From NCBI GenBank assembly GCA_960531495.1, contig OY482853.1:25518732-25582731 (forward strand): a stretch of 64,000 bases of DNA, read 5' to 3'. Below the pieces are notes generated by a model. The model was given only the letters and a program-made list of their open reading frames with translations. It was not told where the DNA came from and searched no databases. Below, piece after piece: positions 24,060 to 36,430 of this stretch; within the stretch, counting starts at the first letter, position 1, and every line of letters starts with the position of its first letter. Both the position numbers and the translations under genes were made by a program. Source of the DNA: Zeus faber. Lineage: Eukaryota; Chordata; Actinopteri; Zeiformes; Zeidae.

Positions 24060-24296
24060 CCAAATACCACTGACTTTGTGTCTCTCTTCTCCTCTTCTGT
24101 TTTCCAACTTTCTTTCTCCCTCTCTATCGTATTATTCCTCAGAGACACCACATTGTGAACTTGTGTGGAACGGCCATTTTAGCAAATCTATGTTATCCAT
24201 TTTTCCACAGACATTACTATGCAAATCAATGCATAAAGGAATGCAAAGATAATGCTGTGACTCACGGAAAACGAGTGTAGTGAAAAGAGATTGTTT

Positions 24297-24333
<37 letters not shown>

Positions 24334-24375
24334 CCGTGCGTGCGTGCGTGTGTGTGTGATAGTTTGGTTTATGGG
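24060..24375 (+). repeat. Unnamed dispersed repeat C, copy 1, with (TG)n
   Basis: Shares an ordered set of blocks with 47540-47880: pyrimidine tract, TATTATTC-CAGAG, TGGAACG-CCA, GACATTACTATGCAAAT (24211-24227), AATGCA, then GTTTGGTGTGTGTG. The (TG)n at 24298-24328 lies at the same position in both copies, so the microsatellite belongs to the repeat. Confidence 0.68.
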
Positions 24376-26640
24376 TCAGTCCACATCGGTCTATTTGACT
24401 TTATTTATCCAGCCAGGGTGAAATCTGGTCTTTCCTGAATATTAATATTGGTAATATGCACTCACACTTTATTATGACCTGATGGAAAAATTCAGACGGT
24501 GAAAATATTAAATCAAAGTTGAACATTTTTTGATTTAATAAAATATACCAAAATGATGTGCATTAGATAAATACATCCACCAAATATGGGTTTGGTTGAT
24601 GTGGGTGGACGTAGTGCATTTGTGGAGGAACGTCTGTACAGATGGCTCCGCAATAACATTGTAAAAGGCATCTTTGTGCAAATAATGATATCGGTACGCA
24701 TAGCATCTCTAGCAGTGTGGTGTTATATTTTATATACTGCAACAAACAAGCCAATATGCATCAGTACACAGCTGGAAATATTGTGCGTTGGTGAGACTGT
24801 AGATGTAGACAGTTTGACTTTTCATGGTGATATACTTTGTTCCATGATATTTTTATGTGCTGTCTCTACCCGCCTCTGCTTTATGACAAAAGGTTAATTT
24901 TCCAAACTGTGTAAATGGTTATTTTCTCGTCATTTTTATAAATTTATTTAGATTACAAGTAAAATTCAAGAAAACAATACTTCACTTTATTAAACAGATG
25001 GCACCTCACAAAGGCAGATGTTGGGTGAAATGTGTCGAGTGTGAGCGGTGGTCAAGATGAGAAGAAGCGGCGCAAGTTCTCACCTCAAATTCAACCGCAG
25101 AGTTTCATTAACGACTTGCTGATCGTCTGACGCCAATGCCTAAACAGCCATTTCACAGAGTCTAGCCAGCATTTCAACACATCAAAGATTACTCACATCA
25201 CATTAAGAAATGAGTGGTATATGTCAATATATGAGAAATGTTGGACACCAGTGGAATTCGAACTGAAGTGCACGGGATACTTACTTTGCCTTACCTTACC
25301 AGAACCTTACATCAATCTAACTATTGATACCAAAATGAGACTGTGACTTTAAAACAAAGAGTTAGAGTTTAGAGATCCAATGCTGCTTTTCCAATGGTAA
25401 TACTAACGTTTGCACAAAGACCAGTCTCAGATCTATGCCACCAAAGTCTATATCTGGTCATTAATAATTGATTTTTTTATGCCTGAACTTGTTTGGTATT
25501 CTACCATTTGAGTTTTCTGGTTGTTGACACATGCAGCACAACACAGGACCAAACATATACAGTTTAATGAACTACAGGCACTATACAGTACGTTCCCTGA
25601 TATTGCACATCATATCACCATTTAGGACGCACATTGCATATTTTTTTACAAGATCAAGGATATGACGATGGAATAATCAGCATCAGAATATTCACTTCAC
25701 TCTTCAAATTGCTGTCAATAATCTTTGGTTGCTCATGAATTTCAATACCTTTAACAATACCTTCATTCCAATTCCAACAGCTAGTTTTTAATAGTTATCT
25801 ACATTTATTTCCCTGTTCAGATCCGCCCTAAGGGTTATTGGGCCAGGGCCAGGGGCCTGAACCGCTAAAGGACTAATTGCACTCTACGCCGTTTAATCAA
25901 AACCTTGGACACATTTTTTTGAACAGTTTTCCCTTCTCTTTCTATCTCATTATTTCATCAGCCATTCAAAGGGACTGAATGCATGTTGTCAGACCTCTAA
26001 AATAACTTTGAGAACTTTTCTAAATGACTCCCAGTCCCACACTAATACTGGCTAAGCTGAAGTACATATTTCCCACTTAATTAGTGGCTGAGCATTCGTC
26101 GTCCCATCCACTGTAGTTTTAATTAAGCAAACTCAATGTTTCTTACACTGGCCTTCACCACTTCTAACGTAACTATTCAAATTATAGATGGTTTTCTAAC
26201 CCCAGTATTAAGGTATTACCACACCTCTGAAGTAACCCAGAATAAATTGGATGGTGCATTTGACCCATAGACATACCACAAATCCTGAACTATTTCTTGC
26301 TTCATTCTGAGATCACAATTCTGGTCATTCTTTTTGTGACCAAGCCTATAAGAGGTAGAAGTATTGGTCTTTAAAGTTCGTAGTTAGAACGTTTATAGGC
26401 TAAAATGATTAGATGCTGTCTCTTTATTTACTTTATTTACCCTGTTTCAAAGGCCAAGACTCTGTAATTCCTCCTATCACAGCCTTCAATAGTATGAGGT
26501 GTGAGTCTGGAATAAAGATTTAAATGGGAGTAAAGTTACAACCATGTCAAACATTTCATACACATGGTCCATACTATAAACCATATAGACTATATGCCCC
26601 CTTGGCATTGCGTATACCTGGGGGTACACACACTCTAGTT
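24376..26640. other. No gene or repeat recognised
   Basis: Over 2 kb of AT-rich sequence with only short frames. The end (26610-26655) has GGGGGTACACACACTCTAGT and TTTGAGAACGGTG, in the style of a Charlie-like hAT terminus, without a partner. Confidence 0.45.
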
Positions 26641-26682
26641 TGAGAACGGTGTTCTGAGGCTACATTCACATTGCAAGCCTTA

Positions 26683-27003
26683 GTGCTTGTGGTGTGGGGA
26701 TGGTGTGGTTTGAACAGCCACACCTGTCCTTGGTCTAGGTAATTGGGGGCCCAGGATCAGAGTGGCTGTATACCTGTTGCTTGTTGGTTGGTTTTACAAG
26801 CAACAGGTAAAACCACCATCCCCACACACACTCAGGATAGGAGCCCTTGTCGTGACACATGTCCATCTGCTCCTGGACCAATTCCACCGAGCCCACTCTC
26901 TAAAATAAACTGTGTCTGAAACACCGTCGTCTGTGTCTCTGTGCCGGAGGGCCCTGAAAACGGCACTTGGGTGGCGTGGGGTAGGCAAAATGGCCACAGT
27001 GCT
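26683..27003 (+). mobile_element. Solo LTR, copy 3 (TSD GTGCT)
   Basis: The body 26688-26998 (311 bp) starts TGTGGTGTGGGGATGG, ends AATGGCCACA, and is flanked by GTGCT at 26683-26687 and 26999-27003. It has an AATAAA polyadenylation signal at 26904-26909 and a perfect 13-bp stem-loop (26772-26784 with 26796-26808, loop of 11). It is the best-preserved member of the family also seen at 7913-8209 and 15602-16282. Confidence 0.9.
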
Positions 27004-27372
27004 CAATTCAGATTAATTGCTCAGATCCAATTTTTTGTTTTTTTGGTTTGGCTGTTCACATTATTTTTAAGATGTGACAAAAATCAGATTCCACTGTGAA
27101 CTGGTCACGGTCCTGAACTGACCCACATGCGCAGAAGTATCAAAGAAGTCACACGTAGCACGCTGTCGTACTGACGTAAACATGGCAGGAAAATGCACGG
27201 TGGTTGCCGGGCGGCGTGGGACCGTGTACCTCGGCTCAAGCTCTACTATGAAATCTTTAAATCCAGACAGGGGCACTGTGCTCTTTTGTTTTCGTTCAAT
27301 AAGGAAATTTGGTAAAGTAAAATATATCTGAAATAAAAACACAATGTGCGCAAATTGCGCCCAGATTGCGGA

Positions 27373-27375
<3 letters not shown>

Positions 27376-27435
<60 letters not shown>

Positions 27436-27445
27436 AACACACACA
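27376..27445. repeat. (CA)n microsatellite
   Basis: About 28 CA units (27376-27432), then GCAAACACACACAC. Confidence 0.96.
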
Positions 27446-28380
27446 CGGTATTTTATTTAATTTTACTCAGCATGCTGGGCATACAACAATGAGTATTTGT
27501 ATGCTATTGCATCTAGGGCAGAGTTAGTCTGCAAGTAGAGTTCAACCTGCAATGCAACTCTTTATTCATTCTTTAATCATCAAAAACTGCTGCAATAACT
27601 GTCCTGTGGACGACCTGTAGGATGACAAGAGCAGAGCCGCCACCAATCCCCCTCTTTGGAGAACTATTTTACCATGTTTGGGTCTATAAACAAATAATCA
27701 CTACTCCAAGAGGGGGCGATTCACCATCGGTGAAACAATAAAACATAGAACCAAACAATATTTACACAGAAAACATAAACATTGGACGAGTTATTGAGGT
27801 TCAGGAAAACTGGAACATTCATACAGTATTTTAGATCGGGTGGTATTCATAACACTGTGAGCATGGATGCCCCTACGCCAGGTTCATCTATTTATTTATC
27901 TATTTTAATTTTCCCTCCCCATGCTGCTTAACAGTGGCAGGCGGCTGTGGTGCGGGTGAGGGGTGCCGCAGTGAGGTCGGCCGCGGTGTACCTGCTCGCC
28001 GGTCCTGAAGTTTGGTGCAGAATTCCGAGTTCATTCTTGAAACACAGGGGTACTTTTTATTTTCTTGCGTCCGTGGTCTGTGACCATGTTGTGCGCTGCG
28101 GTCCAGTCAGTAATAATAAAAATGTTGGGAACCCTTGATCTTGAGTGACGTAAAAGTCGCATGAATTCTGATTTGACTGTTCGGACTGAGGCCGCATTGC
28201 AAAAAATCTGACCTGTATCCAATTTAGGACTGCATATGAAAGTGGCCCAAATCCGAATTGAAAAGATCAGATTCCATGTGATTTGTGTTGTTCACACTGT
28301 GAACACGGATCTGAGTCACATATAAGCAAAACAATCGAATTTGGGCTACTTTTGCCTGCAGAGTGAGCAAAGCCTTAGAC

Positions 28381-29380
28381 TGAAGGAGAATAAGGGGTCA
28401 ATAGGTTTCCGTGTAGTTCTGCTTCTGTTATGTTACCTTTAAAGGGCAGTTAATGGACGGATTGTATTGACTTGTAGCACAGAGACTGAGGCTCCAGTAG
28501 TTTGTCAGTGAATAGTTAAGCCTTTTTCTTTGGTCTTTGTGGAGCATGTGGTGTAAATCCGGCTTTGCTCCCTACTTCTCTACAGTGACCTCACGACAAT
28601 TAGTGGTAGTAGAGGAAGACAATAACTCATTTATTGATTGTATGTCAGCCTAATAATCTTTTCAAAAGGAGCCGGACATGCGAGATGCATTAATTTCCCT
28701 CTAAACATTCTCATTTGAGAAAGTGCTGTATTCCTCTCTATGCATGGAAGAGTTGTCCTTCTTTCTCCCCGGAGACACAAACGTTCTAGTCATTAACATC
28801 CATTTGCTCTAGTCATCTGTCTCTGTCTCCTTCTTTCCTCTCTCACACTCTCTCTATATCTTCTCCGCGTGTTTCAATCCACTAATTACCCCGACTGAGA
28901 GATTTTATTGTTTTTATTTTCTTTTGTTTTTACCAAGTTGAAGTCAGCTCAACAGATAATTCAAATAAAGTGCACGAGTCATGATAAACGACAGACCATC
29001 CATCACCTTGGTGGGTGATGGAAAGATGAGAAAAAGGCAGAGTTAAACAAGAATGAAATAGATGCAAAAATAATGTGTTAACACATGTAGATTAATAACG
29101 TGCTAGATCTGACCTCAGTGCAGCAGCTGACTGAATAAAATCAGCTCATCTCATTTGTATTCAAATCTCCTTCCCCAGAGAGACCTGCGAACAAATTAGC
29201 TATATCAAATCACAAACAATACAAGTCAGTGACACGTCACGGATTCATAAGTCGCACGAAGCAAACACACTACAACACCACACTTATCGTCGAAATATCA
29301 GCAATTAAAACTTTGGAAATGACCCACTGAAAATAGTCTAATTCTCTAGTATCGAGGTTCTTAACAGCTCATCATATTAG
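28381..29380. other. No gene or repeat recognised
   Basis: Contains a TC-rich stretch (28810-28860). Short frames only. Confidence 0.45.
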
Positions 29381-30436
29381 GTACATAGTAGGGCGGGCAG
29401 ATCCATACCAAATCCATACCGATACTGCGCCTCGTTTTGAACATCGCTTCTGGCGTCAAAAGGATCAACACCAAAAAGGGATCAGTTTCTCTCTGCAAAA
29501 TAAGTAAAACAGTTTTTTTTTTAAACTCTACGTATATATATTTCCTCACTTTTGCGCTGGCGAAGTGAAGGGGAGATCCTTTCCGCACGCCCGGCGCCCA
29601 CTTGGAGTGCAACGTAGTGGTGTGTCGGTTCTATGAGCCGGCTTCTGGGAAGGAGGGGAGTCGCCTCCCGTGTGAGAGCCTTTTTTTTCTTTCTTTTTTT
29701 TTTTTTTTTGTAAATGAATACAAGTCCGAATAAAAGGATGATCCTGTAACGTATTTGTTAAATATGATCCAAAAACACCTCACTCTGGTATTAAGATTAA
29801 GAGCCGAGCATGGTGAAACCTAAGTATGTTGTACCGGCCGGCCGGTCGTCCCCCCCAGAGCACAACATTTAGTTGCAGAAAAATAAATGCATGACGATAA
29901 ACAAACAACATTTTTGAACAGAGCAGAAATATTTCTTGTTTCATATTATATCATAAAAATTTAATTGAAATATATGTGTCTGTATAGAGTTGTTTTATTA
30001 TTTATTAACAATACTATTTCATTAGTAGTGTGTTATTTGTGTTATACAACTAGGATTGTTATTCTTCAACCATCAACATGAATTTACGAAGGTGTAAAAT
30101 GTTGTTTGACAATACATTCTATAGAAATTATAAGGTTCAGTATAATTTCATTGAATAATTTAAGTGATATAGGTGCACACATACCAATCATAGGTAAAGA
30201 AAAATGCTAAATTTGGCTGAAATATAAAAGCCAGAAGTGATACTGAATGAAGAGCCATTTGGGATCAGAAAGAGCCGGCTCTTATTGCTGAGCTGAGCTA
30301 AATGACCCGACTCACTTGTGCCGGGTCATGCATGGCAACTTAACCCCCCCCAGGCTTCAGTATCGATTTGGCCCTGATATAACTTGGTATTGGATCAAAA
30401 CCAAATTGTGGGATATCGCCCAGCCCTGGTACATAG
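29381..30436. mobile_element. hAT non-autonomous element with perfect 8-bp TSD GTACATAG
   Basis: The body 29389-30428 (1040 bp) begins TAGGGCGGGCAGATCC and ends GGGATATCGCCCAGCCCTG. The inverse of the end, CAGGGCTGGGCGATATCCC, is the standard hAT-type terminus. Identical 8-bp repeats GTACATAG flank it at 29381-29388 and 30429-30436. The interior has GGTATTGGATCAAAACC near the right end, GAGCCGGCTC motifs (29635-29645, 30272-30282), a T-run (29681-29708) and no transposase frame. Size, termini and duplication together make this a confident non-autonomous hAT. Confidence 0.9.
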
Positions 30437-33400
30437 TGCTAAAACGTCTTTCCCAGTCTCCCAGTATTGTTATGAGAAACTTTGAGAGCTAGTTTGTTTT
30501 AAACTATACGTAGAATCATTGTACTATCCAACTATTGGATAGTAGAATGTGTTGTGATTCATAACACTCACAAGTGTCTCTGACAGTTGTCCTCAGTTGT
30601 TCAGGGTGGTTGTAGCACCATGGGCATACAGCATATCTCCATAATCAAATGCCGACTTTTGATCACCATTAAGATCATGGATGGGAATGTAATTATTTGC
30701 AGGTCTTTCGTTTGTTCTTTTTAGACGCTGGGACACGTGTCAGATTAATTCGAGCTACCTGGAGGTCTTCAAAGGCCGATTGTAATTTGGAGAAGGCCTG
30801 ATTGGAGTGGAGCCGATTGCTTCCAAGATTGTGTCATCAGCATAGTAATGGGTATTACAGTGGTGAGTTGGGAAGGAGATTATTTATGTATAAAAGCAAT
30901 AGTAACGGACCCAGTATAGACCTTTGTCAGATCTTGATGTAGTTCCATCAGCTCTTTCAGAGATATATAAGACAAATAGATAAAATTCGAGAAAATTAAT
31001 TTCCTCATTATCCTCAGTATCTCTTTCCAACCCAATTGGTTTGATTTGTTGGCCGGGGTTGTGCCTTTGCATTGAAGTAGACACACTGTTAGATTCGAAG
31101 GCCTTTTAGTTGAATCTGCTCTCTTTTTCTTGCAATCAGGTCACGTCGAAATGACTCTACAGGTTGGTCTTTCGACAAAGGCTGTGCATTAGTTCTATGG
31201 ACTTCTCTACTGACTTGCCGTTATTGAGTTGACATTTGTCAAGAGGAAAGGTCCGTCCATTTATCCTCCAGCTTTGTCACTGAGTCTGCTGTCATGATAC
31301 AGAGATAGAGAGAGAGGGAGAGAGCTGGAATGGAGAATAGAAACACTGGCATTGGAGGAGGACAAGGGCTAGTGAAACCAAATAAACCCAAAATATAAAT
31401 GTTTGGGTGGACAATGTTATCTCCATCAAGCATCCAAGGATGGAATAAAGAATCTTCAGAGCAAAGAGAAATTGATTGACACAAAGACAAATTCAGGTGA
31501 ATAGTAAGCAGGCCAAATGTGTCTATAACCAAACAGTTCATTGACTGTACCTCAGTGGAAATGTGGCACAGAATAAAACCTATTAATGACTAGAACCCTC
31601 AAATAACCAATCCTGTGAAGACAACGGGAATACCGAATGGAAAATCATAGTTCCATAGACATATGGCATTTTGGTTTTGCCTATAGGTCCAAACCTGGCT
31701 TTGGCAATGCAACAATAACACCTTCTAACATGTCACGTCACGTATACTGGCAGAGAAATTGAGGCAAAAATGTGACTTTGTACATTGGACAAATATATTT
31801 CTGACTAACAGAAAAGGGTGCGTTTGGGTGGATCAAGGTCCATGTTCGACCATCAGCACAAATACTAAGGAGCCTCGTGGATTTTTTCTGTTCCAGGAAA
31901 AATCAATGGAATTGAACCTTGGAACTATCATTGACTCCAAATTACACTGGACCACCGACAAGACGTTCACAAACACACAACTGACTGTACACTCTACTTC
32001 CTCCCACTTTCTCTGTCTGTGGTTTGTTCACACCCAGGGAAAAGTAAATGCTTTTGACTGACATGTTATTTAGCCACCACACATTTTACAGTAATCTATG
32101 TATTTTAAATATCAACCATGGTTTCCCTGGACAATTGGGCCTATCTACGACTGGGAATGTATTTTCAATTAGTATAGAACTCTTAAATCGTTGATATAAC
32201 AAACTCTTAAATCTATGATATAAGCTAAAAAGTCATTTCAAAAAATCATTTGAATTGCAGAAGAAGCATTACCACATTTCTTAATGCACTCAAGCCATAG
32301 AAAAACAAAACTGCAATAAAAGCCTTTTAAAAGAAGGATTTGTATAATATATTTGGCTGCTGTTAGTCTCCTAGCCTCATCATCTGATTATGAGTGTGTC
32401 TTCAATTAGAATATGTGAATGTGCATTTAAATAAGATATACAATGATGAAAGTGGGCGGTGAAGCAAGTGATTGATATGAAGTAATTGAGTTTGCAGTCG
32501 CTCGGTTCAAGGCTCATTTTGATGACTAATGAAGCATCTGGAAGCACTGGGTGTAGAGAGTAAAGGAAGCCTGTGTATGTTTTTTTGATTTTGAATGTAG
32601 ATCTCTGACCCAGTCGAACACAATTTTCCTTTGAATTCCTGCCAAGGCCGTTTAGAAATTATGACGACACGAATAAACAAACTCTCTGTTCTCTCTGCTG
32701 TTATGCTCGCTGTACTTTTTATACCATTTGTCTTATCTTATTCTAAAAATGTGATTCGTAAAGTGTGAACCACTGTGCATAATTAGCCTCCAGTGTGCCA
32801 GAATGATCAAATATTCATTCTAGATATGTGTGCTTTGATTCACTGAAGTGATATTCTCGGGGTTAGAATAGTTAACAACTACTAAACTATTTTCTGGGGT
32901 AGCTACACGATAGGGTTGCATGATGTATGAAAAAAAATTGTCATGGTAATAAAAAGTTAAATTTAGACACTTCAAAGGATTACAATGTCAGCAATAATGG
33001 CATATGGCCGAGAGATAGTCCACATACTGCTTTGGTACTGAGAAAAGGAAGTGCATCTGTGTTTGTGGAGATATTTTCCACAATAGAGACGGCATCTGAG
33101 AAACAAGTGGACCGGACTGAAGAAGACAGTACAAATTTCCCCTCAAATTCAATTAAACTACAGGGAGTTGAATGTTTGGCAAAAGTGGCCTCAGACCTCA
33201 CATATATAGCATTACGCTGTATGATAAATCTGGGTTCTGGGTTTAGGAATGGCCTAGTAAAACTGGAGTCTTGTCGAGAGCAATCTGTACTATTCTCCAT
33301 ACCACTGAACTCAATGACTGATCTGTGAGAATCCCATTTCATTTTTAGCCTCCTTTTGTTTTGATTCACTACATTTTACATTTTGAGGTGCTTTTTCACA

Positions 33401-33960
33401 GCAACTTATAATGCAATGCTCTAATTACCATTATATAATACTCTACTACTGCATTGGCACTACAATTCTAAGCTCTTGCTCTCATGACAAATGTTAAATC
33501 ATCATTAAAATATATATTCAATTTATCACACATGGCATCATGATCATGATCTGTTAAAGCTCTCCTCTTTCATTTTAATCAGTTCTCTAGTTCATTCTTC
33601 CTTAAACCTTCACTTTCTGCCTTTTCTGTGACTCAACCTTTTCCCAAAATCGCTTTTCTCTTGGCTGTTTCATCATCCGTCTTTCTCCCCCGAGCCCAGT
33701 TTCGGTGCACTCTTTGAATCATGGATGCGTTACATGCATTATGGTTCCCAGCCCCAGCGTCGCCTCATCACCTTCACCTCACCCTCACCTCACCCTCACT
33801 GATGGTGCTGGGGTTTGGGAAGAAAAACAATAGCCGACTGGGTTCTGACCGCAACCTTGAAGATCTTGTTAAGGTCTCCAGCGCCTGGTGTCAACCCTTT
33901 GAGAGAGACAAACACACTTGACTGGAAGTCTCAAACTTACCAATTATTTTCCTTCGGTTC
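30437..33960. other. No gene recognised; one short perfect palindrome
   Basis: About 3.5 kb of AT-rich sequence. The frame 32927-33328 (133 codons) and its antisense show no domain and look like chance. A perfect 10-bp inverted repeat with a 3-base loop sits at 30522-30544 (TACTATCCAA / TTGGATAGTA). A short degenerate hAT-like terminus may occur near 32905-32950. Confidence 0.45.
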
Positions 33961-34359
33961 AGGTATCGACACACTTTAATGTCAAGATGCATGTTATGGA
34001 CAATACTCATTACCTGTAAAGGAAATGTAGACTCAGTGGAGAACATCGTGCAGGTGTTCCCATCAGCGGAGTCCCTCCCCGAGCGGAGTCCCTCCCACCA
34101 GCTGAGTCCCTCCGTTGATTCGCCCGATCCACAGCAGCTGAGGGGCCCCGGGAGGGGAGACTGGACCGCCTGTCTGCAGCGGCGGCTTGACCACGCCCCC
34201 TTGGCCGCCACATACCCCCACCGTCGCGCTTAGGTCGGGGTGCTGTCCGGCCAACAGCCACCCCCGGAGCGGGAGAGTAAGTCGGCTAAGACCATCTGGG
34301 CGCCTGGCCTGTGGATCACCCGGAAGTTGAAGGGTTATATTGCCAGGTACCACCGAGGT

Positions 34360-35200
34360 AAACCCCCCGTGTCTATGCGTTTGACTTCATAATCGACATC
34401 CACCATGCGTCGTGTGACCACGAAGGGCCCTTGCCACTTCGTCAGTAACCTTGTCTCCCTGTGAGAATTGTCTTAACCGAGCCCCCCTGTCGAACAGGCG
34501 GCACTGATGTTCCTGGGCCTGGAGCAAGTTCTCCCGTGCTTCCTGCACCTGTAGCATTTGCTCTCAGGTCCATGGTGCTGGGACCTTCCTGCCAGTTTTA
34601 ATCAGGTCGGGCACCCCACGAGGTCTACTGCCAAACAGTAGGTCAAAGGGGGAAAACCCCATGGAGGACTGTGAAACCTCCCACACCGCGAACAAAAGGG
34701 TATTCAGCCATTTGTCCTAATGTCGGCTGTCATCGTGGACGAACTTCCAGATCATGTTTTTCAACGTTCAATGTTTTTGTTGAAGCGCTTGACCAGACTG
34801 TCCGTCTGCAGGTGGTTAACGCTGGTCCGAATTGAGAGGATGCCCAGTAGCCCGTACAGTTCGCGCAGTGTGCGTGACATAAACTAAGTGCCCTGGTCGG
34901 TCAAGATTTCCTTCAGAATCCCGACCCGGGAGATGACCTGAAACAGCGCCTGCGCTACATTTTTGGCCGTAATACTGCACAGCGGCACTGCTTCTGGGTA
35001 TTCACCAGCTGACACTCGGGACAGGCAGCACAGCGCCGCCACACGTCAGCCCAGAGTGTTTTCTCATGTCCTATTATCATTATAACGAGCAACCCCGAAG
35101 ACTGCACTCCGACAGCTTTTAACAATTGGGTATCCTCTTCTTCCGACTGAGCATCACGGTTCACTCAATATAACCTATCCATAATCACCGCAAAATATGG
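34360..35200 (-). pseudogene. Gypsy integrase, decayed
   Basis: Integrase inserts the retrotransposon cDNA. On the minus strand the zinc-binding N-terminal part reads MNRDAQSEEEDTQLLKAVGV then GHEKTLWADVWRRCAACPEC (35164 to about 35000), where the second half is the classic HHCC end. The first histidine segment has been shortened by a deletion. The catalytic core follows across frames: QALFQVISRVGILKEILTDQ, FMSRTLRELYGLLGI, TSVNHLQTDSLVKRFN, KWLNTLLFAVWEVSQSSMGF, then FDLLFGSRPRGVPDLI. DQGT-type and NH-QTDSLV-RFN motifs contain the usual second Asp and Glu positions, but the Glu of VERFN appears as Lys. Near 34400-34480 GDKVT and KWQGPFVVTRRMVDVDYEV form the C-terminal region. Several stops interrupt it. 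Confidence 0.85.
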
Positions 35201-35890
35201 GTGAGTTGCACAGCATCCAGGTGCACCAACACATCATCGATTTTATAGACCCACTCAAAGGCCCCGCGAAGCGTATTGTTCCGCGATTGTTCCAGAGGAA
35301 AATCCTCCATGGGATGGACTGGGTTTTCCGGGGAATTTCCCACCTGGGGCTCCTGACAACCTGAACGACCTGGCAGACCTTCATGATTGGGCAGTCCTGG
35401 AAGTTGTGGTTGGGTCGCCCGCATCGCCAGCATACCTGCCCAGGCGTCTGCCCAGCTTGGTCCAGAGGCCGCGCCACCCTGGAAGAATCCGGGTGGTTGG
35501 AGCAGGGCAGGAGGTGGTATCCTGCCCATGGTCGTCCTTCCTCTGGTGGGGGAAGGGGCGGGAGATGGGCTCCCCGTCATCTTCTGTAGCGGGGGACGAT
35601 GGGGCCCGTTGGTTGTTCTTGTCCTGTCTGGTGCGCTCCTGGAGGAGGACCTGGACAGCCTGTTGGCTCTCCCAGAGCACCTCCTGGTCCCGCTCGCGGA
35701 CCCTCGCCATTTCCTGAAACTGCAGGGCTTGTTCCTCCTGCATTGTGGCGAGGGCTGCCAACATTTGTTCCAGGGGGAAAGGCATCTGGGATCCTACCTC
35801 GCACTGCTCCATTCTGTTCAGGTGCCAGTTGTGGAGGTGTGTTGTGTCCCAGGGCCAGGGAATGAGGAAGAGGAGGCAGGCGGAGGCCAA
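35185..35890 (-). pseudogene. Gypsy gag-like region with zinc knuckle
   Basis: The frame 35890-35381 has a glutamine- and glutamate-rich helical part (LEQMLAALATMQEEQALQFQ, EMARVRERDQEVLWESQQAV), typical of the N-terminus of fish Gypsy Gag. The overlapping frame 35477-35175 carries CWRCGRPNHNFQDCP, a CX2CX4HX4C nucleic-acid-binding zinc knuckle. The two parts lie in different frames, and the capsid domain normally between them is mostly absent. After the knuckle the sequence goes within 250 bases to integrase, so nearly all of pol was deleted. Confidence 0.78.
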
Positions 35891-36183
35891 TCAGAGCTGG
35901 TTGCCGTGTATTTATTTCCTTTTTTAAATAAAAAGGTGGCTCGTGGCCCAAAAAGGTCAACTTAAATGCTTGCAGGCAAATACTTAAATCGTTCGTTCGG
36001 TGCTTAGGTGCGCTCCCCCGTGATGGGTCCAGCGCATTCCGTAGCACACTCCTCGTGCCCGGTCATGTCCCGCAAGCACGCTTCCGTTCCTCACTGCGGG
36101 GACATCAAACCCTATATTACTTCCTGGTTTAGGCTCGGTTTAGACTCAGCGGCGGTTTCACCATGCCCCCTTAGCCCATCACA

Positions 36184-36430
36184 GGTATTATTTGATGGTA
36201 ACACATTTTTGAAATGAAAATATATACCCCTGGCATATAGATGCTGTGTGCATATCACATGATCCTATGTGGGGTTGAGTCTAGAAACCACAGTAACACT
36301 CTTTCACAACCATTTTACACCATCAGCCCTCAGGAGGAAATTCAGGGCTACTGCTGCACAGTCAGAAAATGTCAATTACAAATACAGATCAGTAGAAAGA
36401 CGAGCATCCTTGGACTGTCACTTTCAGATC
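36184..36430. other. Unassigned spacer
   Basis: Short non-coding stretch between the Gypsy remnant and a perfect hairpin. Confidence 0.4.

Larger units (their letters stand above)
26655..28380. mobile_element. hAT-like element with imperfect inverted ends, split by a solo LTR
   Basis: The left end (GGCTACATTCACATTGCAAG, CCTTAGTGCTCAATTCAGAT once the LTR is removed) pairs with the inverse of the right end (TTTGGGCTACTTTTGCCTGC, AGAGTGAGCAAAGCC at 28340-28376). Inner flanks also mirror each other: TCAGATTCCACTGTGAAC at 27087 and TCAGATTCCATGTGATTTGT with TTCACACTGTGAACACGGAT at 28267-28307. This terminus type is common in fish hAT non-autonomous elements. A clean 8-bp target duplication is not seen. 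The centre holds (CA)n and GC-rich sequence, and no transposase. Confidence 0.6.
33962..36188 (-). mobile_element. Gutted Ty3/Gypsy LTR retrotransposon
   Basis: Read on the minus strand: the LTR start TGTGATGGGCTAAGGGGGC at 36183, a gag-like region (35890 to about 35380) with a CCHC zinc knuckle, the zinc-binding and core parts of an integrase (about 35200-34400), then a second LTR start TGTGGCGGCCAAGGGGGC at 34212. The two LTR starts share the layout AAGGGGGC...CCGCCGCTG, which fixes the element as LTR-bounded. Protease, reverse transcriptase and RNase H are missing. GGTAT occurs at 33962-33966 and 36184-36188 and may be the target duplication, but the sequence next to the left copy is not a typical LTR end, so the left limit is tentative. 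GC content is much higher than the flanks. Confidence 0.83.

Noticed and set aside
23747..24151. 134-codon minus-strand frame
   Set aside because: Low-complexity composition and partial overlap with repeat C; no domain.
32927..33369. Overlapping 129-133 codon frames on both strands
   Set aside because: No conserved motif and no splice context; mutual antisense open frames are common by chance.
35387..35965. 192-codon plus-strand frame over the Gypsy region
   Set aside because: Antisense of the gag-like sequence; open only because of the high GC content. No domain.
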